A stretch of DNA of 64,000 bases from Rotaria macrura (Eukaryota > Rotifera > Eurotatoria > Philodinida > Philodinidae). Each line of letters opens with the position of its first letter. Position 1 is the stretch's first letter. Positions 52,116 through 64,000 of the stretch are shown piece by piece. The notes beneath the pieces were generated by a model. That model was not told where the DNA came from. It worked only from the letters and a program-made list of their open reading frames with translations, and did no database searches. The DNA is taken from the NCBI GenBank assembly GCA_900239685.1, contig OENT01000045.1, forward strand, positions 62,001-126,000, given 5' to 3'. The translations under genes were made by a program, and so were the position numbers.

Positions 52116-52394
52116 AGCTCATGAATAAGGCTCCACGCCAGAAACGAGCTGAAATCCAGCGGTAAATTATAATCAATAATTCTCAACCATATAATTCCGT
52201 GTGACTTATTCACTTTCTTATCCTTTGATTTTTAGCTTAACTAGTATCTCCAACCTTCGAACCAAACAATTAAGTGGTTCTGTTGGCAAACGTGGCCACG
52301 AAGAACCCGATCGTATTGAACATTTTGATCTTGAACTTCGACCAAGTAAATTACACGACCTTAAAGTTGGCGAATTCATTAGTGGAGGCGACAG
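52116..52394 (+). CDS. Two candidate coding exons upstream of the innexin (N-terminal extension)
   Basis: Exon 52116-52161 (acceptor TTTGTTTAG, donor GTAAAT) contains ATG 52121 and encodes MNKAPRQKRAEIQR. Exon 52236-52394 (acceptor ATTTTTAG, donor GTAAGC) continues with LTSISNLRTKQLSGSVG through an acidic/basic stretch to KLHDLKVGEFISGGD. These exons are less AT-rich than their surroundings and fully open. The last ends in phase 2 (AG), and the innexin exon begins with C directly before ATG, so splicing 52394 to 57099 reads ...GGD-S-MVAGFLD. The peptide is basic at its start, hydrophilic and without a recognised domain. They could instead belong to a separate gene whose 3' exons I have not found. 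Confidence 0.5.
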
Positions 52395-52571
52395 GTAAGC
52401 AGAGAATAAAATAGTATACAGGAAGTCAATGATTGACACACGAAAAAATACATAAGTCAAAAGAACCGATCATACATCCGGCAAAATGCTGGTATACGAT
52501 GTCCGGTCTTCATCGGTTCTTTGTTTGAAAGTAACATTTAATTGTGTACAAAAAAAAGGAGAACACATGCA

Positions 52572-52590
52572 CATATATATATATATATAT
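52572..52590. repeat. (AT)n microsatellite
   Basis: An AT dinucleotide run inside the presumed 4.7-kb intron. Confidence 0.85.
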
Positions 52591-55500
52591 GAGCGTAAAA
52601 GGAAAATGGGAAAAGCCGAGTGAGAAAGCACGACAAAAGATAAGGAGAGAACAAGTAGCCTATGCTATTAATGTATTTTATGCTTTCTCACACATCGATC
52701 AGCAAAAGGAATTATAGTAGTAAAAAAAATCTGATGAGATAACGTGCAAGAAAAGGAGAGAAAAGGCGAAGGAAAAGAGAAAATTCACGCGCGGCACTGT
52801 TTTCTTTGTATGTTAACAAGACATTCGATGGTAATGGCGTATGACGCTTCTCTCATGTATTCTTCTTCTCTCATCTCATCTGTTTCATTTGCACTGTCTG
52901 TTGTGAACAAGTGCGTGCAGTGGTGCCTATAATGTTTGCTACAATTTTTTTTCACACATAAGTATACAACACTACTATCTATCAACGCAGGTCGATGTCA
53001 TTGTCGTTACTAACTTCTTGTAATCGTTAGATTAAGAAAGAGAAAAAAAAACAGAAAAGAAAAACCGAAGATTTCTACTAGACATAGATAAAAAAAAGAA
53101 AGATGATGGAACGACTTCATCGTTTAATGAACACAAAATATTAAGAATCTAAACTAAATTAAATACAAGACAAACAAACAAGTCAAAGCAACTCAATAAA
53201 GAAAAAAATACTATGCATACATTTTCGACTCGAACATCTGTGTGAGTAATTATTTCACTGTCTCGTTTTTTTTCTCTTTCCCATTTATGTTTATTCTTCT
53301 ATATGTAAATATGAATATGTTTTTTCTCTTAATAACAACGATAATTTTTTGTTACTCGATATTGTATGATAAAAAGATGACAATCTAAGAAACATTTCAT
53401 TTGAGAACACTCGACCTATTCAATGAATGAAGGGTGAAACGTGAACGATTCTAGTAATTTCGTACCCATCAATCTTAGTGTTTTTCTCATTTATTTTACT
53501 ATCATTATCAGTTATACTGATGAGTAGCCAAAGCACCGGAAATATCTAGGTATAGGAACAAAAGAAAAGGAATAGTAAAACAAAAAAAACGACAAGATAA
53601 CTATCTATTTAAATAATATGTTACATTTATATAATAGATATTAGAGCTGAGATTGATGCGTTGTTCAAAGTTTGAACTGTGTAACTCATAGTTAACCAAT
53701 TTTTCTCTAGAATTTCATGCTAACGAGTACTTAACTTGCTTTCATCAGACTAATAGGAAGATAATTAGACAAAAACTATTATTCAAATAGCTTTGACGAT
53801 TGTTATTAATACTATTATTACTCAACAAGAGACAAGAAAATCCATGTATAATTAACGGCTTGTGATGACATGAAAAAAAATAGCGTGGTGAAGCACCTGC
53901 GTTCATGTTCTATGAATTAAAATGTTTTCTTTTATTTCATGAACTATATAATGTAATTATATTGAATGGAAAAAAAAGAGAAAGTACAGTAGTGAGTGAT
54001 ATTCGAATAGTTCTATTATATTTATTCATAATCAATAGGACTTCACATTAATGAAAAGTCAAATGTGAACATGATTTTGATTCGGAAGAAGAATTCTCGA
54101 TACGAATTTCCTGAAACGAAAAGGATTGAGAGAAAAGACTTCGAGCGAATGCATACAGGAAAAGCATTTCCGTTATAATAGATTCACGCACTTACACTTT
54201 TAATGGCTCTAAATAGAACTAAAGATTCATTCTCACGAGTTTTTCTCTTTTACTTTTAACGCTGATAAGAATCCATTGAGTATTTATTTAATTTAAATAA
54301 ATATGTTTTAGTATTTCAATATGAGAAAAACCAAAACATAAATGGATAAAACAAAGTTTTAAACGACAACAAGAAAATACCAAACCCACCTTCAAATATT
54401 CGAACTAATAGATTCTCACTTATATTGAAGATTTTATTTGCATGTTATATTGATTGCTGTTTGTGTGCACATTCATATATGCTCTTTATTTAATATCTAT
54501 GTGTGCGTCTATGCATGCTGTTCGATCGATTTTTTTCCGATAATGAAACAGATTTTCTTTATTGTCAATTGACAGAGCGAAATGAAGGGGAGCAAACCAG
54601 AATTGATCCAATCACTTAGTCTATCAAGCAGTTGAACTAGAATGATTTTGTCTCTCACTAAACTTTATATTTATGGGCAATGGTTCGAGGACACACACAC
54701 ATCCATATATCCTGTCGGCTCAATGACAAAAAATATGAAGATAGAGAAGGAGCACAAGAAAAGAGAAAAAATGATGCGAAGAAAGAAATTGATGAGAAAA
54801 ATAGGAGAGATGATGGAAATTATCAATACCAAATAGATTGAGCTCTTTTCTATCATATGAATTCTGTCTTTTATCCATTTCATTTCTTTCACCAACATCG
54901 GTCCCTGATTGAAAATTGTCAAGTAAATGCTTTCAACTCATAAGAATGATCGTGTTACAGTTAATTTGAAAACATTTAGTAACTATGCTTTATCGTTTTC
55001 ACAGGTAAACTGTTTTTTTCGACGTATCTCTATAGTAATCATTTTAATCTGAGAGAAACTTCGAGATTCGATCATGAGTCTTTTCTACTCACTCAGTCCT
55101 AATCGTCGTAGAATTTTGAATTCAACATAGTGACCCAACAGTCTACAATTTGTCTCATATTTCCCATGATAGCACTTTGTGTGTGTGTCAAGTATTTTTC
55201 CATGTCAGACAAAAAACAAAACAAGAGATAAAAATATAGCTCTCTTCTTTTTATGACCTTCGAAAAAAAAACACAAATTGGAACATAGCACTGGGAAAAT
55301 GGGACGTAGGAGGCAGAGAGGTTTTTGTTATTCGCTAATCACAAAGTATTGAACAAGAATGACATAATTATCAATAGTTTGTACGTCAATAAATGAAACT
55401 AGAGAGAAGAAAAAAGTGAAAGGTGTGAAATTAACAGTTAGTGTTAACTAAAAAGAAAAAGAAGAAAAGAGAAATGAGAAAGATCTTCTCAAAGGATTAA

Positions 55501-56895
55501 TGAAAAAAAATTGTTGAAGAGTTGATCGAAAAAAAGGAAATGAATAACGGCACATGTCGAATGGATAGAAATAAAAGATAAATCATCATTGATCGAGAGG
55601 CGGAGTCGTTCACTAGAAAAAAAAAATTAGTATTTCTCTTTTTCGAAACCAGAAAACATTGACATTTACATCAATGAAAAGATTTCTAGTGTCAATAAAA
55701 AAATTCAATTATAGTTAGAAAACGAAGGTAAGCGAAGGGAAAACAACATCTTTTTCATCAAGTCAAATAAAATCATTTAACTATTTAACTTAAAATGAAA
55801 AAGAAATCAGAACAAAAGAAATCAATTGATGTTTCCGTTAGCACATTTTAGTTTTCTTGTATTACATTACCTGTTATAGTATTGATTGAAAGAAAAAGAG
55901 AAAGTCGTTAACTTCATCATCTTAGCCGTTTTAAAAGAAATAACTAGCGACGACAACTACAACCGCATATAGATCTACTTTTAAATGTATATGAACAAAT
56001 AAAAGTTGCATGGGATTTTAAACGATGTTTGCATAGATAATGTGTTCTGTTGAAGGGGGAAAAGAAAAGGAACGATATTCGTTTAAGTCACTTTTCTTCT
56101 CGTATAAATGTTTAAGTGGTTATGTGCTTCACTTTTTCTCTTTTTGGATAAGTGAACTAGTTTTTAAGAAAGAAGGAGAAAAGAAACGGGAAAAAAATAG
56201 AAATTATCACGCATACATTCACCTACTTATGATGAGATTCATTAGATAAAATGATTAAATAAGACAAACTAAACTATCGTTTACAATGTTATCAGATCAG
56301 CATGGACATCTTCGACAACATTATTGGTAAAATGAATATGCTTATCTTTTATTTTCTTTTTCGCTTGTTTTTTTCTTCTGAAAAAATTCTTCTAATGGAT
56401 TCTTCACACATCTTAATGGCTCCAATCTACCATTAACAAAATAGATAATAAGTTCTATAATACATATACATACATACATTATTTGATCACAGTAGGACAA
56501 GAAATTATAATAACAATTAGTTATTCTTTCTTTTTCTGTTTCCAGATATCGATATCCATTTAGAATCTCGAACACATTTTTAATATTGATTATGGAATAA
56601 GCACGGCTAGTAACATTAATATAATACGAGTAGATAACCCTTTGAGACTGAAAAAAAGAGACAACAAACAATAGTAGTTAGAAGAATGAATTCAAATAAA
56701 ATCATGATGATTGAAGATAATCATCCGATTTGCATTCCTTCTTGTTTTATCTTAGTAGTTTTTTTTATAAGTGTGTACTGAGGGAAAAAATTTGTCCTAC
56801 TGTTCTTGAATCATCTATTCAGTAACGATGCTAATCAATGACATTTTCTTTTATTTCTCTCTGAGAAAAATGCCAATAAGTGAAAGAAACTGATC

Positions 56896-56919
56896 ATAAT
56901 AATAATAATAATAATAATG
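56896..56919. repeat. (TAA)n microsatellite
   Basis: About eight ATA/TAA triplets followed by ATGATGATG. Confidence 0.85.
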
Positions 56920-57099
56920 ATGATGAAGAGGACACTTTTCTATTTATGCCATGATAGTTTCTGAGGTTTTCGGCCACGTTCATCAATATGGTGAACACAT
57001 GGATCAGTAAGATTAGTTTCTTGCCTTTTTTTTTGTTTTCAAATTCATTGAGATTTTTAGAAAAATAATTTTATTTTCTTTTTTTTTAAAATTATTAGC

Positions 57100-60000
57100 A
57101 TGGTAGCGGGCTTCCTCGATGCCATAGCCAAAGTACGCCAATTTAAATTTCATAATGATGACGATTTATACGATCGATTATCCAGACGATTTTCTGTCGT
57201 TCTACTTATGTTATTTACTGTTGTCGTATCTACGAAACAATATGTTGGTGATCCAATTGCTTGTTTTGCTCCTGCACAATTTACCGGTAAGTGTACTTCT
57301 ACTTTTAATGAACTTTTCATATGAAAAATCGATCTACTCATGTGATGGAAATAATAGGTTTTTTTTCTTCTCTTCAATGATTAATCAAGGTAATGACGTA
57401 ATGATGAAAAAGCTTTCAAATTAATCTAAGGAATTCTTAAGTGAGAACGATAAATATTTTATAATTTCCTTCTTTTTTCTACTTTTTTGTTTGAAGAAGA
57501 AGAAAAAAGTTTATAGCCTGGTATCGGTGTCGAATATATATATATATTTATATATATGAACTTAAGTCAATACTTCTTCTTTTTCTTTTTTAACTTAGAT
57601 CGAAATAAATGAATAATGAGATTTAAATTATACCGAGGAAAAAAGACCTTGTTTTATTTTTGCCATTTATAAACTAAAAAAATAGTCGTGAAGTGTAAAG
57701 ATTGATCTTATACTAGACAAATGCATATATCTGGATATGATTCTTTCTATTCGGCTATCTGTGGCATTCAAAGAATTTCCTTGAGCCTGATGATGCATTC
57801 AAGGTATCTTAATGCACGATGAAAAGGTTATGGGAAAAGAATAGAAAATTTACTCAATCGAAAGATCTAACTATAACGTCATGGTGAAAGAAAACTATAT
57901 GAAATATCTTAATGAACTTGATCATTGCATTTGCTTGCTTCACAAATTGATTACACAAGATATAAAAACCGCATTTCTGTTTAACTTTAACTTTCCATGC
58001 CATTGTCAATCTTAAGAATAGATATCATAAATGAATGAGAAAGAAGAAAAAAATAGTTCAACAATCATTACTCATGCAAGAGTAGACAATGATTATTATT
58101 ATTTTATGATAGAAGAAAGCTAAGGAAAAATTGATATTTATCTGCATTATTGAATATATCATGTTCGATTTCGAGTAAAGTTGAAAGACATACGTTAGAA
58201 TTCATCAATATTTGTTTTATTAATGAAATTACTAATAGGAAATCTTACAAAAGCAAAACAATCTAACATATACATACACATACTCAATGTAATTAAAAAT
58301 AAAAAATCAATATCTGATGGTCTAAGTTAACAGTAACAATAGCTTCTCTATCGTAAACTAAAATAATTATATGCTTATCTACGATTAGAAAAACTTTGCT
58401 GAAGTTCATTAAAATCTATCAGATTATAGTCTCATAGGGTCTAAATAGTTTCTTGATTTTCTATGGGTACTTATCTCGTGCGATTCCGTACGAGTAGAAA
58501 TCTAAGCTAAAGAAATAGCTTAATACCGTTTATCAGTAGAAAAGTATTATGATACAGTCAGAATAATTCAACTGAATATAAACTTCATCTTTTTGACTTA
58601 GTTCTTACAATAAGTAAGATAAGAAATCTTGATAATCTCGTTCATACAGAGAAAATTATATTGCTATTTATTGTAAAACAAAATCAATTTATTGTTATTT
58701 GACTATGTAATATCGACGTTTCAAGAAAAACGAAACCCAAAATTTTCAGTACTCCCTACTGTCTAATAATAGAAGTTTGTTTTGATAATGTACAACGATA
58801 GGGCATAACATTATCAGCTAAATGAGATCTCCTGTAGCTATTCATGACATTTTTTTTTCTATCTTAACTAGATCAACTTTAGAAAAAGCCTAGATGATGC
58901 TTTCAATCGTAAAAAAAGGCGTCATGTGAACTTTCCGTCTACTTAGAGTATCTCAGCTGAAAAAAAAAACGTCACGAAGAGCTAAAGGACATCTCAATTT
59001 TTTGATAGTTCTGCACTTTTGAATCATACATTTGCTATTGTACACATTAAGCTGAAATGTTAGATCTATTTTCTTCTTGTCAAAAAAAGTGAGAATTCTA
59101 CTACTATATCGATAGTATTTCATTGTTTCCAAACATATGTATCGATAAAAAATTACTACTGAGATTGCCTCTAGCACTTAGTATAAATGGAAAAAAATCA
59201 AATTTATATCGGACTAAAAAAACGCTTCATCAAATTATCTCTTATTAATAGAAGTGGTAGTATGCATATTTATAGAGATCGGCGAGTATTTAGTTAACAT
59301 TATATTTTATATGTGTCTCTAATAAATTATTTCCTTGTTTCTTGTCAAGGTTCTCATGTTGAATATGCCAATTACATTTGTTGGATTTCCAATACCTATT
59401 ATGTTCCTTTTGAGAGCACATTGCCAGCCAGACATGATGAACGTCCAAAACATATCGGTATGTTATGCTCGATCGTTCATTTCGAACCGATAAAATCAAT
59501 ATTATCGGTCTTCTTTTTCTTTTTTTCTTAAAGCTTATTATCAATGGATCCCATTCATTTTACTTCTTATGTCCGTACTCTTCTATATTCCCTCCGTTCT
59601 ATGGCATGCATTTGCTACAAAGACAGGTTTCGACATAGCTAATCTTGTTAAAACTCTACATGGCATGGAACAATTGAATCCTGATATCAGAGATCGCACA
59701 CTCAGATACATAGCTAAACATATTGATCGTGCTCTTGAAATTCAACGTGAAATGGGCACAGGATTTTTTTCCCAATTTAAACGTATTGCACGTCGTCATT
59801 GTCCTGTTTTTATAATTGGTCGTGCTCAAGGCAATTATTTAACATTTGTCTATTTATTCGTTAAATTATTGTACATTACAAATGTTGTTGGACAATTATT
59901 TTTACTTAATGTAAGTTAATTTGCTACGATTGATTAATTCTAATTTCGTTTATATTAGATCTTTATGGGTTCAAATTATCATGGTTACGGCATAGAAGTA

Positions 60001-60538
60001 TTAAGAAACTTGCTATCTGGTCGTGAATGTTGTCGTTCAGCAAGATTTCCTCGAGTAACAATGTGTGACTTCGAAATTCGTACTATGGCTGATCATATAC
60101 ATAAACATACGATACAGGTAAATGATAAACTGATGCAACTTGAAAGCAAATAATAATTTATGTCTTCGTTTGATATAGTGCGTGCTTCCTGTGAATTTAT
60201 TTAATGAAAAAATCTTCATATTCATATGGTTTTGGCTTGTCATTGTTTCTATTTTATCTTCATATGGTTTTATAATGTGTATATGGCAACAAATACTACC
60301 ATTTAATCGTGAACATTTTCTTAAAAAATATCTTAAAATAATGAATCGTATAACACGTGAAACATTTGATAGAAAACTATTTAATACATTTTCAAACAAA
60401 TATTTAAGACACGATGGTGTACTTGTTTTACGTCTTGTTGCATTGAATACAAATGATGTTGTTATGGGAGAAATAATGGTTGCATTATGGGATGGCTTCA
60501 AACGGGCACAAGATACTGACGGTGGGATATTTGTGTAA
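57100..60538 (+). CDS. Innexin (invertebrate gap-junction channel protein)
   Basis: Exons 57100-57286, 59350-59457, 59534-59910, 59959-60117 and 60179-60538 join in phase to 396 aa from the conserved innexin Met. Innexins have four membrane helices and form hexameric or octameric gap-junction channels and hemichannels. Signature features: N-terminal MVAGFLDAIAKVRQF and DRLSRRF; TM1 followed by TKQYVGDPIACF; first extracellular loop with two Cys (IACF, YICWISNTYYVP); the family motif YYQWIPFILL at TM2; GNYLTFVYLFVKLLYITNVV at TM3; second loop with paired Cys (VTMCDFEIR, HTIQCVLPVNLFNEKI); TM4 FIWFWLVIVSILSSYGF; a cytoplasmic C-terminus. Length is typical. The first intron is ~2.06 kb, the others 48-76 nt. 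The ATG is one base after a splice acceptor, so at least one upstream exon exists. AATAAA near 60870 is a candidate polyadenylation signal. Confidence 0.95.
57287..59349 (+). other. 2.06-kb innexin intron
   Basis: Donor GTAAGT, acceptor CTTGTCAAG. It contains a (TA)n tract at about 57535-57556. Plus-strand ORFs overlapping the donor are read-through of the first exon. Confidence 0.8.
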
Positions 60539-61833
60539 TAGAAAAGACAAATAGTTAAATTTTAATCCTGCCCAGATTTTAATTTCCTCAGGAAGTTGAT
60601 CATCTATTCCTAGTCGAAAACGTATTTGTTTTTGTTTTTTTTGATCCCTCTATGCAATAGAATCTAGTCATGTAAAAATCAAACTAAGATCTCATACGTG
60701 TGCGTGCGTACGTACGTATTTTTTTACTGTGATATGTTTGTTTATTTTTAATTCAAAGAACTAGTCGAGATTGCCATACAAAGAATATATATGACTAATA
60801 ACAGTGACCGAAATCGTATTCATGCGCAAATATAATATTATGAAGTTTAGTATTAGATATGTAAAAAAACAAATAAAAGAGATTTTCGTTTTTTTTTCTG
60901 TTTTTCTGTCTGTTTTATTCTTTTTTTTTTCAAACTGATGATGAGGTCAATTCGCTTCTTTTTTTCTTTCTCTTCTCTTTTATTTGTGTGCGTGTGTATG
61001 CATGAGTGTTTATTTTTTTTTCACTTTTTGTTTCAATGTTGACGAAAAACAAAAAGAAAAAAATATCATGTATTTGAAGAGTAAAAGAAATATTTTGAAG
61101 CGAAATGATTGTTTCAATTAACTATGACGTGTATGAACTAAGATTTACTTGTAAAACATGATATGCTTATTTTCAAAGAATATATATCATTGTTTTACAC
61201 TACAAATGATATAAATCACTAGTGATGATTTGAATTGCTCATGTTTCACAAAAGATTTCATTACATTCTTTTGTTGCATCTCTTTCACACTATTGTTCTA
61301 TGTGTGGAAAGTTGATTAAGAAAATGTCGAAACACATGAAAAATTGATGTGAGAAGTCATAAAGTTTAGCACTGTCTCAATGAAAAATCTTGCCAAGTAT
61401 TCATGATAATTTATTAGCGCATTTCTTGAAACATATTCAGACTTTGTGAAATATTTCTTTGAAAAATATTACTAATATCTGTCAAAAAGAGAATGAACCA
61501 CTTACAGAATGAGATGATTTCAATAATTAGAATTTTGATTTACGACGTCACTTCAATTCTAAAACTATTTCCCAGGCTAAGATTATTCTTAATGAAAAAA
61601 CCATGAACTTGGTCACCTAGTAGTGTGGAATAGAAAATACGCCTTAAGGCATACTATTGTTTCCGATTATAGAGATTTAACCAACGAATTCATTTATTAC
61701 TATTTTTGACATTTGAAGAAGAAAAATAACTTTGTAATTGGGTATTTTTTTTATCTTATCGTATCATATTATTGTTCGAATTGAAATGTTTAGATAACAA
61801 CTCATAATACCACATACTCACTGATTTGTTAAG
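60539..61833. other. Intergenic between innexin and Kunitz genes
   Basis: The first ~350 nt are probably innexin 3' UTR, with an AATAAA near 60870 and T-rich tracts after it. No gene was recognised in the rest. Confidence 0.45.
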
Positions 61834-62417
61834 ATGCGGACACTATTGTTTTTATTATGTATGTTCATTCAAATAAAATATATTAAAACTGCTCAATGTA
61901 AAGTTAGCACTGATTTAGTTGGTCGTTGTGGATGTTGTGCTCTAATTGGTGGCAGTTGCATTTATTATGATACTATCGATGGTATTGATGTATCATGGCA
62001 TTTATGTGTACCGGATTCACTGAAGAAAACATTTTCACTTCAGCAATGTCAACCAAATATTAGTCATGATAGGAATTCTACACGGATTTGTCGAACGGGA
62101 AATGGAACATTTCGTTTATTTCCACAGTGTGCAACAAAAGATGTTTGTTTCTTATCGATAAAATCAAGAAATCGTATGTTAGATCATTTAAAATTTATGC
62201 TTTCTATTTTGAGAGATGTCGGATATTTTTCATAGGGATTGCTCAATGCAATACACAAATGGCTGTAGTAGGTACATGCAAAAAATCGTTGAAACGTTAC
62301 ACTTACGACTCGAAACAACGGCAATGTATTCCATTCAATTATTCAGGTTGTGGTGGAACAACCAATCGGTTTTATCGAAAACTAATGTGTGAAAAATTAT
62401 GTGTGAAACCAAAATAG
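61834..62417 (+). CDS. Secreted protein with Cys-rich N-terminal region and C-terminal Kunitz/BPTI domain
   Basis: Two exons, 61834-62173 and 62236-62417 (intron 62 nt), give 173 aa. A signal peptide is evident (MRTLLFLLCMFIQIKYIKTA, cleavage near residue 20). Residues ~21-115 form a region with about ten cysteines, including CGCC, with N-glycosylation sites (NIS, NST, NGT); I do not recognise it. The C-terminal ~55 residues have the six-cysteine Kunitz pattern: QCNTQMAVVGTC, then YTYDSKQRQCIPFNYSGCGG, then MCEKLC. The residue after the second Cys (P1) is Lys, as in trypsin-type inhibitors, so an extracellular serine-protease inhibitor is the likely role. The spacing of the six cysteines matches BPTI-type domains. 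No toxin function is implied. Confidence 0.88.
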
Positions 62418-64000
62418 ACCCATATACATTAATGGTCTATCGTAATGCGAAAAAAAAATTGAAGATTGCATGTATGAATGTAATTCGATTGTGGTTTAGA
62501 GAAAGTAAACTGTAAAAAATAGAGGAAAAGTACATGGATGAACCAAAAACGAGAAAGAAACATCGAATGGGAAGCAGATAAGTATTTAAAAAGTTCTAAG
62601 AGAAGTATTAAAAAGGTCTCTCAACACATCCTGTTGTTATTAATGCATTATCGCATGTAGCTATTAATAGCAATCAATATGATAATTCAATATGAACCTT
62701 GAAGCACAGAGAACAATATAGAAAAAGTTTGAAAAACAGTATCATTTCATGTCATCTATATTTAGTGCTTGACATCGTCAAGAACAGCAATGAAGTAAAA
62801 TTTTATTATACGTTAAAACATGATTATTAAATGATATTCGTTAAATCTAATCAAGAGAATAAATCATATAGATGACTGACAGATTATGTTTTTGTACATC
62901 AATTAATCCTTTAGATCTATGTTGTGTCTATCATAATTTCTCGTATAATATAGGTTCCTCAAAAAGATTTGACTAAATGTTAACAATATATAGTTATTTC
63001 TAATGATGATGATAGATTAGAATAACAAGAAATCTCAGTTAGGCGAGAGCAAATAATGATGTTTGATGCTGTAAAAATAAAAGAATGATAGAGTAGATCA
63101 TGTTCTATGTTTTTTTCTATGAATCCAACAGTAGAATATTATAATTTTCGTACGATGATCTCGAAAGCAAATAGAAAAAACCGAGATCATCTATTTAATA
63201 CATCTTATTGCTCAACATAAAACATGAACTGTGAAATACCATATCGTTCTATTTATAGAAATCTCACGGTTTAATTTAACTTGATAAAAAACAAATATCT
63301 TGAAAGAGATCTATTAAAAAAGAAACTTGAATAATGCCTATGGGTTCTTTTTCAAGTCTAATTCTAACACTGATTCATTGAAAGTCGATCATCGCTTAGA
63401 TACGTTGAAATCGCATTATATAGTAAGAACATATTGAGACTAATATGAAGATGTTATTATAAATGTCATTCTTGATGAATCTTTATATTTTACCTTTGAT
63501 TTCCTTTGTCTCGTGAATCATGCCAGGATATGTGGCATGACGATGCTCTTCCCTTTAAAATACTGAACAACTTTTCTTGAAAGCAACATATCTAATTAAA
63601 AACGGCTTTCTTCTTTATTATAATGACAATGGTTGGTTCAAGTAGAAACTCTATTATCAGAGCCAGTGGACCACTCTTAATCTAGATAAAGTACAACAAA
63701 ATATAAATTAAACAAATCTCTAGCAAGGGTTAAAAATTACATCGTTTTATTACATTTTTCTATTGTAGATTTTAATTTGACCGATTCGTTGAGTAGACTT
63801 TAATTTACTATAAGTTTAATCACTGTCTAACTGTATTATTCTCTCGAAACAAATCGACTAATAATGAAAATTATAAATTATTTGCTACAAAACGTCTTTC
63901 AATTCAATGTAAGTTAGATGAAAATCTAATCTTGCCCAATTCAATGTAATTTTTCTCTTTTGAATATGATCACAAAACTAATATAATTGAAATATCGTTC
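62418..64000. other. Intergenic, no gene seen
   Basis: AT-rich sequence to the window edge. No ORF, splice-chained exon, RNA gene or repeat was recognised. An AATAAA near 63076 may be unrelated to the Kunitz gene. Confidence 0.45.

Larger units (their letters stand above)
52395..57098 (+). other. Presumed 4.7-kb intron before the first conserved innexin exon
   Basis: Bounded by a GTAAGC donor and an acceptor (AAATTATTAG) with a T-rich tract before it. It contains (AT)n, (TAA)n and many A-rich or purine-rich stretches. ORFs at 52744-52985, 54642-54922, 56040-56249 and 56342-56671 are low in complexity and not called. Confidence 0.4.

Noticed and set aside
1..64000. CRISPR arrays, tRNA/rRNA genes, bacterial operons
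   Set aside because: No regularly spaced direct repeats, no tRNA cloverleaf with a GGTTCGAATCC-type arm in proper context, and no rRNA-like conserved stretch was seen. The gene structures are eukaryotic.

Overview
This window looks like a stretch of an AT-rich invertebrate nuclear genome. Genes are split by many introns of about 50-80 nt with GT...AG ends. Coding blocks match animal families, including an innexin (so not a vertebrate), an SLC5 Na+ symporter, a rhodopsin-like receptor, a Kunitz inhibitor and the cell-cycle scaffold APC1. A small lophotrochozoan, most plausibly a rotifer (bdelloid-like intron and protein style), is my inference. There is no sign of bacterial, organellar or plasmid sequence.

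Layout: (1) 1-8353, minus strand: ANAPC1, 20 exons traced, 3' part lost beyond base 1. (2) 10548-11381, minus: an unrecognised secretory-pathway protein with RHKR and PPAY motifs. (3) 13880-14887, plus: an intronless fusion of neuronal-calcium-sensor-like EF-hands with a PLAT domain. (4) 15800-16084, minus: a small basic Ser-rich ORF. (5) 16-25 kb: almost gene-free, with a C-rich, G-poor island near 18.7 kb and a long imperfect hairpin at 20481-20924. (6) 25439-26592, plus: a rhodopsin-like GPCR with a TATA box. (7) 27193-27522, plus: a small hypothetical. (8) 29301-33315, minus: a complete 17-exon SLC5 transporter of 574 aa. (9) 33.4-41 kb: gene-poor, with a hAT-like MITE at 36092-36539 and a second hAT-like end pair at 38515-38821. 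(10) 41198-43164, plus: a 4-exon, 303-aa, low-complexity unrecognised protein. (11) 43-57 kb: microsatellite-rich DNA holding small candidate exons at 45.6, 46.0, 49.2, 50.3 and 52.1-52.4 kb. Their phases chain exactly into the innexin at 57100-60538. (12) 61834-62417, plus: a secreted Kunitz protein with a Cys-rich N-terminal region.

The genes do not form an obvious pathway; this is an ordinary animal gene neighbourhood. The most interesting points are the innexin's apparent alternative 5' exons, 13-nt microexon and 73-residue N-terminal extension; the NCS-PLAT fusion; the MITE with an 8-bp target duplication; the diverged 20.5-kb hairpin; and the RHKR/PPAY membrane protein. Exon boundaries were worked out by hand from GT/AG sites and reading-frame arithmetic; none is confirmed by transcript data.
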